64,000 nucleotides of DNA from Sphingopyxis fribergensis (GTDB taxonomy: Bacteria > Pseudomonadota > Alphaproteobacteria > Sphingomonadales > Sphingomonadaceae): NCBI RefSeq assembly GCF_000803645.1, contig NZ_CP009122.1, forward strand, positions 2,146,501 to 2,210,500. The letters run 5' to 3'. Both the position numbers and the translations under genes were made by a program. The notes under the pieces were generated by a model. That model was given only the letters and a program-made list of their open reading frames with translations. It did not search any database and had not been told where the DNA came from. Position 1 is the first letter of the stretch. Every line of letters starts with the position of its first letter. This document shows positions 39,057-46,620 of this stretch, piece after piece.

Positions 39057-40514
39057 ATGCTCACCACACACCCTTTCGACGACGACAAGCTCCGCGAGGA
39101 GTGCGGCGTCTTTGGTATTCATGGCGCCGATAGCGCCGCTGCGGTCGTCGCGCTGGGGCTTCACGCCCTGCAGCACCGTGGACAGGAAGCCGCAGGCATC
39201 ACCGCCTTCGACGGCAAGGAATTCCACACCCATCGCGCGATGGGCCATGTGGCGGGCAATTTCGATCGCGACGACATCATGCGCCAGTTGCAAGGCGGAT
39301 CGTCGGTCGGCCATGTCCGTTACTCGACGACGGGCGAAACCGCGCTGCGCAACGTCCAGCCGCTGTTCGCCGACCTGTCGACCGGCGGCTTCGCGGTTGC
39401 GCATAACGGCAATATTTCCAACGCGACGGCGCTCAAGAAGGTGCTCGTCCGCCGCGGTTCGATCTTCCAGTCGACCAGCGATACCGAGGTGATCATCCAC
39501 CTCGTCGCGACGTCGAGTTACCGTTCGCTGCTCGACCGCTTCATCGACGCGCTGAAACAGGTCGAAGGCGCCTATTCGCTGATCTGCCTGACCGCCGAGG
39601 GCATGATCGGTTGCCGCGATCCGCTGGGCATCCGCCCGCTCGTGATTGGCAAGCTCGGCGATGCACATATCCTCGCGTCGGAAACCGTCGCGCTCGATGT
39701 CGTCGGCGCCGAATTCGTGCGTTCGGTCGAACCCGGCGAGCTCGTCATCATTCGCGATGGCCAGCTGACCTCCCACCGGCCCTTCGCCGACCACGCCGCG
39801 CGCCCGTGCATCTTTGAATATGTCTATTTCTCGCGCCCCGATTCGATCGTCGACGGGACGAGCGTCTATTCGGTGCGCAAGGCGATCGGCGCGGAACTCG
39901 CGCGCGAAAATCCGGTCGATGCCGATCTCGTCATCCCGGTCCCCGATTCGGGCACGCCGGCGGCGATCGGTTACGCCCAGGAATCGGGTATTCCTTTCGA
40001 ACTCGGCATCATCCGCTCGCATTATGTCGGGCGCACCTTCATCCAGCCGGGCGACAAGGTCCGCCACCTCGGCGTCAAGCTGAAGCATAACGCCAACCGC
40101 GCATTGATCGCGGGCAAGCGCATCGTGCTGATCGACGATTCGATCGTTCGCGGCACGACGAGCCTGAAGATCGTGCAGATGATGCGCGATGCGGGCGCGA
40201 CCGAAGTGCATATGCGCATCGCGAGCCCGCCGACGCAGCACAGCTGCTTCTATGGCGTCGACACCCCCGAGCGCGCCAAGCTGCTTGCGGCGCAGATGAG
40301 CGTTGGCCAGATGGCGAATTTCATCAACGCCGACAGCCTGTCCTTCATCTCGATCGACGGCCTCTATCGCGCGCTGGGCGAAGTGAAGCGCAGCGACGAC
40401 GCCCCGCAATATTGCGACGCCTGCTTTACCGGCGACTATCCGACCACGCTCACCGATTTCGACGAGCATGGGTTGGAAGATCAATTTTCGCTGCTTGCCG
40501 AACGGGTTGTCTGA
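39057..40514 (+). CDS. purF: Amidophosphoribosyltransferase PurF
   Basis: 485-residue first enzyme of purine synthesis, joining glutamine-derived ammonia to PRPP. Starting at the ATG at 39057, a short propeptide (MLTTHPFDDDKLREE) precedes Cys16, the nucleophile of the N-terminal glutaminase after cleavage. Seen: HRGQEAAGITAFDGKEF, AVAHNGNISN, and the PRPP loop VLIDDSIVRGTTSLKIV. Cysteines in CIFEYVYFSRPDS, SCFYGVDTP and YCDACFTGDY suggest the Fe-S (Bacillus-type) form. The longer upstream frame is rejected. An SDR gene follows after 4 bp. Confidence 0.95.
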   Translation: MLTTHPFDDDKLREECGVFGIHGADSAAAVVALGLHALQHRGQEAAGITAFDGKEFHTHRAMGHVAGNFDRDDIMRQLQGGSSVGHVRYSTTGETALRNVQPLFADLSTGGFAVAHNGNISNATALKKVLVRRGSIFQSTSDTEVIIHLVATSSYRSLLDRFIDALKQVEGAYSLICLTAEGMIGCRDPLGIRPLVIGKLGDAHILASETVALDVVGAEFVRSVEPGELVIIRDGQLTSHRPFADHAARPCIFEYVYFSRPDSIVDGTSVYSVRKAIGAELARENPVDADLVIPVPDSGTPAAIGYAQESGIPFELGIIRSHYVGRTFIQPGDKVRHLGVKLKHNANRALIAGKRIVLIDDSIVRGTTSLKIVQMMRDAGATEVHMRIASPPTQHSCFYGVDTPERAKLLAAQMSVGQMANFINADSLSFISIDGLYRALGEVKRSDDAPQYCDACFTGDYPTTLTDFDEHGLEDQFSLLAERVV

Positions 40515-40518
40515 CATA

Positions 40519-41253
40519 ATGACGATAGAGACTAATGAATTGGCGGGCCAGGTTGCGCTCGTCACCGGGGCCAGCCGCGGGATCGGCGAAGCCATCGCCG
40601 AATCGCTTGCGGCGCGCGGCGCGCATGTCGTGATCACCGCGCGCACAGCGGGCGGGCTCGAGGAACTCGAAGACCGTATCCACGGGGCCGGCGGCAGCGC
40701 GACGATCGCGCCGCTCGACCTCACCGACGGCGACAGCATCGCCCGCCTCGCGAGCGCGATCGCCGAACGCTGGCAGCAGCTCGACATGCTGGTGCTGAAC
40801 GCCGCGATGCTCGGCACGCTGACCCCTGTTGCCGCCATCGACGGCAAGGAGTTCAACAAGCTGCTGACGCTGAACCTGATCGCGCAGCAGGCGCTGATCG
40901 CCAATTTCGACCCGCTCCTGCGCCGCGCAGTGAACGGCCGGCTAATCGCCCTGTCAAGCAGCGTCGCACGCGAGCCGCGCGCCTATTGGGGCGCTTATGC
41001 CGCATCGAAGGCGGCGTTCGAAACGCTCGTCACCAGCTACGGCGCCGAGATGCGCAATATCTCGACCGTGCGCACCGCGATCCTCGATCCCGGTGGCACG
41101 CGCACGCAGATGCGCGCGCGCGCCTATCCGGGCGAAGACCCGCAGAGCATCAAGAATCCCGATGCGGTTGGCGAATTTGTTGCCAAGCTGATGGTCGAAG
41201 GCTTCGACAGCACCGCCTTCCACGCGCTGCCCAAGGTCATGGAAAAAGCTTAA
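40519..41253 (+). CDS. SDR family oxidoreductase
   Basis: 244-residue short-chain dehydrogenase. Seen: VALVTGASRGIGEAIAESLA (NAD(P) site), LVLNAAMLG (NAG-like), ALSSS, and YWGAYAASKAAF with the YxxxK catalytic pair (YAASK). Substrate unknown. It starts 4 bp after purF, and this purF-SDR pair recurs in alphaproteobacteria, so the two are probably co-transcribed even though no metabolic link is evident. Confidence 0.9.
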   Translation: MTIETNELAGQVALVTGASRGIGEAIAESLAARGAHVVITARTAGGLEELEDRIHGAGGSATIAPLDLTDGDSIARLASAIAERWQQLDMLVLNAAMLGTLTPVAAIDGKEFNKLLTLNLIAQQALIANFDPLLRRAVNGRLIALSSSVAREPRAYWGAYAASKAAFETLVTSYGAEMRNISTVRTAILDPGGTRTQMRARAYPGEDPQSIKNPDAVGEFVAKLMVEGFDSTAFHALPKVMEKA

Positions 41254-41313
41254 CGCCATCTTCGGTTTCCTGCGCTAAGAGAACGGCATAAGAGGGTTTG
41301 CGAGGGCGCGGGA

Positions 41314-41700
41314 ATGACCAAGGATATTTTGCGGACGGCGATCGCGGCGGTGATCGGCATCGTTGTCGCGTTCGGGCTGATCTGGCTCGCGCAATATGCC
41401 GGAAGCGAGATTTCGCCCGACGTTTACGATCCCAACAGCGGCGAAGTCCTGATCCCGATCGGATCGACGATCGCCCTGATCGTCGGCTGGTTCATCGGCA
41501 CCTTTGGCGGCAGCTGGTTCGCAATGCGCATTTCGGCCGGCACCGGCGCTGGCTGGATCGTCGCAGGCGCAGTGATCGGCGCGGCACTCTACCGCGCCGT
41601 CACGCTGGCCGATGCCTCGTGGATCATGGCGCTGGGCGTCGCCGTTCCGCTTGCGGCGGTCTGGCTGGCCCAGCGCGCAACGACGACTGCAGTCGCCTGA
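41314..41700 (+). CDS. Hypothetical membrane protein
   Basis: 128-residue protein with four hydrophobic segments (TAIAAVIGIVVAFGLIWLA, IGSTIALIVGWFIGTFGGSW, GWIVAGAVIGAALYRAV, IMALGVAVPLAAVWLAQ). The loop between the first two (AGSEISPDVYDPNSGEVLI) is acidic and probably periplasmic. No family recognised. It ends 12 bp from the convergent serine hydrolase. Confidence 0.72.
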   Translation: MTKDILRTAIAAVIGIVVAFGLIWLAQYAGSEISPDVYDPNSGEVLIPIGSTIALIVGWFIGTFGGSWFAMRISAGTGAGWIVAGAVIGAALYRAVTLADASWIMALGVAVPLAAVWLAQRATTTAVA

Positions 41701-41712
41701 CCAAGAACTGGG

Positions 41713-42888
41713 CTACTGCCCCGCTTCCTTGTCCACCGCGGCCTGCACGCTCTTGTAAAAGGCTTCGCGAGCAGCACCGACGCCCTCCGGATCCGTCGCG
41801 GTCGGCCAATTGCCGTTCGAGGCTATGATCAGCTTTCTCTTGGGATCGATGAAGATTCCTTGCCCAAAGATCCCCTGCGCGGCAAAGCTACCGTCGTCAT
41901 TGGTCCACCATTGATAGCCATAGCCACGCCCCGGCAGGTCGATGCCCGCCTGCTTGGTCGTCGCGGCGGGGAGCCAATCATCGGGCAGAACCTTCTTGCC
42001 GCCGGCAACCCCGCCGTTCAGGATGAACTGACCGAAGCGCGCATAATCCTTGAGGCTCGCTGACATACAGCAGCCGCTGATTTCATGCCCCGTCGCGCCG
42101 AGCATCCACACCGCATCCTGCTCCATGCCGAACGGCTTCCAGACCTTTTCGGACAGATAGGCCGACAGCGTCTTGCCCGTCGCGCTCGACACGAGCACCC
42201 CGATCAGATTGGTTTCGCCGGTCTTGTAAACCCACTTCGACCCGGCGGGCGCTTCGCGCGGCAGGGTCTTCATATAGCTGACCGTTATGTCCTCGTCGGC
42301 GACCGGCTTTTGCAAGTTGAACAAGGCAACGTCGGATTTGGGATCGGTATAATCTTCGTTCCATTTGACGCCCGAGGTCATGGTGAGCAGCTGCTTCACC
42401 GAGACATCGTCATAAGCCGAGCCTTTGAGGCCGGGGATATAGACGGTGACCTTGTCGTCGAGGCTCTTGATATAACCGTCCTTCACCGCGGCGCCGACAA
42501 GCGTCGAGGTGAAGCTCTTGGCGACCGAGAAGCTCGTCCAGCGGCCCGACGCGCCATAGCCGAGCGCATATTTTTCGAGCCGGACCTTGCCGTCCTGCAC
42601 GATGATCAGGCCCGCATTGCGCTGTTTCGCGATATGGGCATCGACGTCGAGGCCAAGGTCGATCGGCTTGCCCTGCGGCAACGGATAGACCGGCCCGCCC
42701 GCCTTGACCGTGTTGACCACGACCTTGGGAACCATCTCCATCGTGCGGAAGGCGGCGTCGCGTTGATCCTGGGTCCAGAACAGCACATTCAGATCCTTTG
42801 GCAGTTTGTCGGTCGTCTCGGTCGGTAAGGGTGCACTGCACCCAGCCGCCGCGGTGCACAGCAGCACCGCCGCCAAAAATCTTCGCAT
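41713..42888 (-). CDS. Beta-lactamase-fold serine hydrolase, lipoprotein
   Basis: 391-residue protein with a lipoprotein signal (lipobox AAAGC, Cys17). The penicillin-binding-like hydrolase carries the SxxK nucleophile in SFSVAKSFTSTLVGAAVKDG, an YKTGETN motif in the YxN position, and YQWWTNDDG near the end. Members include esterases and D-Ala-D-Ala-acting enzymes; no beta-lactamase activity is implied. The leader has a ten-base G tract 8 nt before ATG. Same strand as, and 22 bp after, the cyclopropane synthase gene, so it may share its transcript. Confidence 0.85.
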   Translation of the reverse strand: MRRFLAAVLLCTAAAGCSAPLPTETTDKLPKDLNVLFWTQDQRDAAFRTMEMVPKVVVNTVKAGGPVYPLPQGKPIDLGLDVDAHIAKQRNAGLIIVQDGKVRLEKYALGYGASGRWTSFSVAKSFTSTLVGAAVKDGYIKSLDDKVTVYIPGLKGSAYDDVSVKQLLTMTSGVKWNEDYTDPKSDVALFNLQKPVADEDITVSYMKTLPREAPAGSKWVYKTGETNLIGVLVSSATGKTLSAYLSEKVWKPFGMEQDAVWMLGATGHEISGCCMSASLKDYARFGQFILNGGVAGGKKVLPDDWLPAATTKQAGIDLPGRGYGYQWWTNDDGSFAAQGIFGQGIFIDPKRKLIIASNGNWPTATDPEGVGAAREAFYKSVQAAVDKEAGQ

Positions 42889-42896
42889 GTCCGTCT

Positions 42897-42906
42897 CCCC
42901 CCCCCC
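42897..42906 (-). repeat. Ten-base G homopolymer in the serine-hydrolase leader
   Basis: Reads G10 on the minus strand, directly upstream of AGACGGAC and the ATG at 42888, overlapping the ribosome-binding region. Such tracts can slip and alter expression, but a sequencing-length error is also possible. Confidence 0.6.
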
Positions 42907-42910
42907 GTTT

Positions 42911-44191
42911 TCAGGCTGTCTTTTCAAGCGTGACCTGCGCGACCTCGATACCGCCGCCGCGAAAGCCGCCTTCACAATATTGCAGATAATAGCGCCAGAG
43001 CCGAACGAAGCGCGCGTCGAACCCCGACGGCAATTGGTCGGCAGCGACGGCCGCATCGAAACCCTCGCGCCACTGGCGTAGCGTTTCGGCATAATCACCG
43101 CCGAACCGGTGCACATCGCGCCACGCGAGGCCGCGCGCCTCGGCCAGCGCGCGAAAGCGGCTTTCCGAGATCAGGCAGCCGCCCGGGAAGATATAGGCCT
43201 GGATGAAGTCGCTGCTCGCCGCATAGCGTTCGAACAGTGCGTCGTTGATCAGGATATACTGGATCGCCGCCTTGCCGCCGGGACGCAGCAGGCGCGCGAT
43301 CGCGTCGAGATAGGCGGGCCAATATTCCTGCCCAACCGCTTCGACCATCTCGACGCTCGCGATCGCGTCATAGGGGCCCTGCGCGTCGCGATAATCGCAG
43401 ATTTCGATGCGCGAGCGATCCGACAGATCGACCGCCGCGAGCCGCGCATCAGCGATTTCGGCCTGCGCGGGCGACAAGGTGATGCCGGTGTAGAGCACAT
43501 CGTGGCGCTCGACTGCGCGCTCGGCCAGCGCACCCCAGCCGCAGCCGATTTCGAGCAGCCGGCTTCCCGAACGCAAGTCGAGCCGATCGAGGATCGCATC
43601 GACCTTCGCCGCCTGCGCCTCTTCGAGCGACTGGCCGGGATCGGCGAACAAGGCGCTCGAATAATTCAAACTAGGGTCGAGCCACAAGCGATAGAAATCA
43701 TTTCCCAAATCATAATGGGCATGGATATTCCGCTTCGCGCCGCGGCGATCGTTGCGGTGGAACGCATGGATCACCTTGTTCAGCCAACGCGATGGGCCAT
43801 GCGCGCGGCCGACATTCCCGAGCGCCTCGCCGTTGCGCATGAACAGATCGAACAAGGGTACGGGATCGGGCGACGACCATTCACCGGCTTCCCACGCGCG
43901 ATACCAGCCGACCGAACCCGACAAGGCCAGCCGCGCGAGCGACGCCCAGCTGTGCAGATGGACGACCGCCACCGGCCCCTTGCCGCGCCCACCGAGCAAC
44001 CGCACGCTGCCGTCGGGCAAATGCGCCTCGATCGTGCCCAACATAAGGCCCGCGTCGATCCGGTCGAGCATATGGTGAAAGAGCCCAGCGGGCGCCAAAG
44101 CGATCAGCCGCGCCAATACACCGCCGGCGCGATAGGCACGATCGGCGCGGAGCAGTTCCTTACCGCGGCGCGGGCTGACATGCGTGTTCAT
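42911..44191 (-). CDS. cfa: Cyclopropane-fatty-acyl-phospholipid synthase
   Basis: 426-residue SAM-dependent enzyme that cyclopropanates unsaturated acyl chains of membrane phospholipids. The N-terminal domain (residues ~60-130) is lipid-binding, and the C-terminal SAM domain holds LLEIGCGWGALAERAVE, YTGITLSPAQAEIADARLAA, FIQAYIFPGGCLISES and HYDLGNDFYRLWLDPSLNYS. The final tail contains LWRYYLQYCEGGFRGG. Upstream only 75 bp separate it from the DUF457 gene. Confidence 0.92.
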   Translation of the reverse strand: MNTHVSPRRGKELLRADRAYRAGGVLARLIALAPAGLFHHMLDRIDAGLMLGTIEAHLPDGSVRLLGGRGKGPVAVVHLHSWASLARLALSGSVGWYRAWEAGEWSSPDPVPLFDLFMRNGEALGNVGRAHGPSRWLNKVIHAFHRNDRRGAKRNIHAHYDLGNDFYRLWLDPSLNYSSALFADPGQSLEEAQAAKVDAILDRLDLRSGSRLLEIGCGWGALAERAVERHDVLYTGITLSPAQAEIADARLAAVDLSDRSRIEICDYRDAQGPYDAIASVEMVEAVGQEYWPAYLDAIARLLRPGGKAAIQYILINDALFERYAASSDFIQAYIFPGGCLISESRFRALAEARGLAWRDVHRFGGDYAETLRQWREGFDAAVAADQLPSGFDARFVRLWRYYLQYCEGGFRGGGIEVAQVTLEKTA

Positions 44192-44266
44192 TAGCCCCTT
44201 CCTGCCTCAAACAGGGGCCGCTGACAATCGGTTGACGCGCGGCGCCTTGACGTCATGCGGGGGCGC

Positions 44267-45220
44267 TCATTCGGAATGGCTGGCGGTGTCGGGCGCGGTC
44301 AGGCGAATCTGGAACCGGTCCCGCGCGAGCGGGTGCATGAAACGCTGGTCGCGCAGCAGGATGGCATCGCCGTCCATTTGCGCCACGGGCATCCGCGACC
44401 AGAAGAGGAAAGCGCGCGCCGCAGGATTTGCCTTCGCCCATGTTGCAATCCGGGGATCGTCCATGCCGGTCGGCGCCCCGGTCAGATCCACACTGCCACC
44501 CACCCCCGGAACGAAGCTCGCGGTACCGAAGCGGTCAGCTGTCCGCCAGAAGATGTCGCGTTTCCAGAAGGCAAGCGGCGGCGGGCTCGCGACGACGAGC
44601 GCGTCCTTTTGGCCGCTCGCAGCGAGCGCGCTCAAGGCCATGCGCTCGGCGGCGCCGGTGATGAGGCCATTGACGAAGATATAGGCGCACACCGCCGTAA
44701 AGCCGATCCATGCGGGGCGCCGCCAGTTCGCCGCGCCGCGCCTCTCGCCGTGCAGCGACATCCAGATCGACACCGCAAGCGCGATCCATATCCACAGATC
44801 GATGATGAAGATGCTATCGCCGTAAAACCAGCGATGGCTGAACGGTTCGAGCAGGCGGATGCCATAATTGTTGAGCCAGTCGAGCGCCGGGTGACTGAAA
44901 CAGCCGATATAGGCGAGCGCGAGCAGCCAGCGCTTGTGGATCGGAAGCCGCGACGCTGGCCGTTTGCCGCGCCGGTCCTGCCAGCGGTCGAAAGCCAGCA
45001 TCAGCGCCCACAGGATGATCGGCAGCAGCAGGAGCGCGATCGGCCCGTGGGTGATCCCACGCCGCATCGACAGCGATTCGATGCCATAGACCGCGCATGC
45101 GGCGTCGATATCGGGCAGGTTCGCCGCGATGATCAGTGTCGGCATCGCAAGGCCGGTCTTTTCCTTGAGCCCTAACTGGCCCAGAACCGCGCCGACAAGG
45201 CTGTGCGTCAGATTATCCAT
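44267..45220 (-). CDS. Membrane metal-dependent hydrolase (YdjM/DUF457 family)
   Basis: 317-residue membrane protein. DNLTHSLVGAVLGQLGLKEK, AANLPDIDAACAVYG, RRGITHGPIALLLLPIILWA and YIGCFSHPALDWLNNYG carry the conserved His/Asp metal ligands of the DUF457 group. FLFWSRMPVAQMDGD lies near the end. About five membrane helices fill residues 25-185 and a soluble C-terminal domain follows. The group is sometimes labelled LexA-regulated hydrolase in E. coli; the function is unsettled. It is separated by 12 bp from korB on the same strand. Confidence 0.83.
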   Translation of the reverse strand: MDNLTHSLVGAVLGQLGLKEKTGLAMPTLIIAANLPDIDAACAVYGIESLSMRRGITHGPIALLLLPIILWALMLAFDRWQDRRGKRPASRLPIHKRWLLALAYIGCFSHPALDWLNNYGIRLLEPFSHRWFYGDSIFIIDLWIWIALAVSIWMSLHGERRGAANWRRPAWIGFTAVCAYIFVNGLITGAAERMALSALAASGQKDALVVASPPPLAFWKRDIFWRTADRFGTASFVPGVGGSVDLTGAPTGMDDPRIATWAKANPAARAFLFWSRMPVAQMDGDAILLRDQRFMHPLARDRFQIRLTAPDTASHSE

Positions 45221-45232
45221 GACGAAGGAAGA

Positions 45233-46270
45233 TCAGAGTTCGGGCCCGCCCTCGGTCACCGTCCAGGTCTGCCCTTTTTTGAGCAGGTTCTGCAGGTCCG
45301 CCTTCTTGCCTTCGGCCGCTGCCTTGTTCTGCCGAACAACGTCGGCCTCGAAGGTCGGGCGCGGGTCGTCGTAGAGCACGCCGAGCGCCATCGGAAATTC
45401 GCCGAAGCGCATTTCGACGAGCATGTGCGCGACGCTGCGGTTGGTCACGTCGTGTATAATCACACCTGCGGCCTGCCAATCGCCGTCGATCACATCGACA
45501 GTCTTGAGGTGCAGTGCCTCGGCGTCGAGCGCGATGCCCTTGGTGCCCTTGGCATAGACCATCGGCTCACCCTCTTTGAGCCAAAGCTGGCGGTCCTCGG
45601 CGCCCTTGGGCGCAGCGAAATCCTCGAACACGTCCTTATTATAGACGATACAGTTCTGAAAAATCTCGATAAAGGCTGCGCCTTTGTGGGCATGCGCTGC
45701 CTTCAGGACGTTCGGCAATTCCTTAGAGACGTCGAAACCGCGCGCGACGAAGCGCGCACCGGCGCCGAGCGCAAAGGCTGCGGGCTGCGCCGGGCGGTCA
45801 ACCGAGCCATAAGGCGTCGAGGGACTCGTCGTGCCGACGCGGCTGGTCGGCGAATATTGCCCCTTGGTCAGGCCGTAGATCTCGTTGTTGAACAGCATGA
45901 TCTGGCAATCGAGATTGCGGCGGATCAGATGCATCGTGTGGTTGCCGCCGATCGACAGCCCGTCGCCGTCGCCGGTGACGATCCAGATATCGAGGCTCGG
46001 ATTCGCGAGCTTCAGTCCCGTCGCGAACGCCGGCGCGCGGCCGTGGATCGTATGGAAGCCGTAGGTTTCCATATAATAGGGAAAGCGCGACGAGCAGCCG
46101 ATGCCGCTGACGAACACGGTATTCTCGGGCGCGGTTCCGATTTCGGGCATAGTGCGTTGCACCGCCTTCAGGATCGCATAGTCGCCGCAGCCTGGGCACC
46201 AGCGGACTTCCTGATCGGTTTCCCAATCCTTCAGAGTCGTCGTGCGAGCGATGGTGGTCATCTCATTCAT
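45233..46270 (-). CDS. korB: 2-oxoacid:ferredoxin oxidoreductase beta subunit
   Basis: 345-residue thiamine diphosphate subunit that works with the alpha subunit to convert 2-oxoglutarate (or a related 2-oxoacid) to the acyl-CoA with reduced ferredoxin. Seen: CPGCGDYAILKAV, VSGIGCSSRFPYYM, HGRAPAFATGLKLANPSLDI, and VTGDGDGLSIGGNHTMHLIR (TPP/Mg GDG...N site), plus MLFNNEIYGLTKGQYSPTS. No ferredoxin domain is fused. Only 17 bp separate it from the small foreign-looking gene and korA. Confidence 0.92.
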   Translation of the reverse strand: MNEMTTIARTTTLKDWETDQEVRWCPGCGDYAILKAVQRTMPEIGTAPENTVFVSGIGCSSRFPYYMETYGFHTIHGRAPAFATGLKLANPSLDIWIVTGDGDGLSIGGNHTMHLIRRNLDCQIMLFNNEIYGLTKGQYSPTSRVGTTSPSTPYGSVDRPAQPAAFALGAGARFVARGFDVSKELPNVLKAAHAHKGAAFIEIFQNCIVYNKDVFEDFAAPKGAEDRQLWLKEGEPMVYAKGTKGIALDAEALHLKTVDVIDGDWQAAGVIIHDVTNRSVAHMLVEMRFGEFPMALGVLYDDPRPTFEADVVRQNKAAAEGKKADLQNLLKKGQTWTVTEGGPEL

Positions 46271-46287
46271 TGAATAACCTCAATAAC

Positions 46288-46620
46288 CTAGTAGCCCGAA
46301 GGCAGTTGCTTATAAACTAGCCCGACGTTGTTGGACCCCGCAGCCTGTATGGCTCTTTCAAAAAACCAAGTGACCGTTTCTGGTGCCGTGTGCTGAGCTA
46401 TAATGTCGATTCTGATCGATGTTCCTCGCGCTTCCGGCCGGTGTTCAAACAATTGGCCGCTATCCACGAAATCCAGATAAGCGTTGAGCTTGTCTTGGAT
46501 CGCTTTGAGGTGGCCCTTCTCATCCGTCCAATCGAGATGATCAGAAATCGTGAGAACGGTGGTTCCCGTCGACACTTCGGTCCCCATACCGTCTACCACG
46601 GAGGAGTCCTCAATGGACAT
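46288..46620 (-). CDS. Small protein resembling DUF6572, inserted between korA and korB
   Basis: 110-residue soluble protein of unknown function. LTISDHLDWTDEKGHLKAIQ and KLNAYLDFVDSGQLFEHRPE match, as far as I recall, the DUF6572 pattern (a SDHLEW-type block followed by a helix). The ATG overlaps the korA stop (TAATG), so it is coupled to korA. The stop lies 17 bp before korB. Codon use and GC (about 53% against about 65% next door) differ from both flanking genes, suggesting recent acquisition. Confidence 0.65.
   Translation of the reverse strand: MSIEDSSVVDGMGTEVSTGTTVLTISDHLDWTDEKGHLKAIQDKLNAYLDFVDSGQLFEHRPEARGTSIRIDIIAQHTAPETVTWFFERAIQAAGSNNVGLVYKQLPSGY

Noticed and set aside
39018..40904. 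628-residue minus-strand open frame
   Set aside because: Antisense to purF and the SDR gene; shadow composition only.
44240..44255. TTGACGTCA between cfa and the DUF457 gene as a second LiuR site
   Set aside because: Only one half resembles the MerR operator (TTGACGT); the second arm ACGTCAA is missing.
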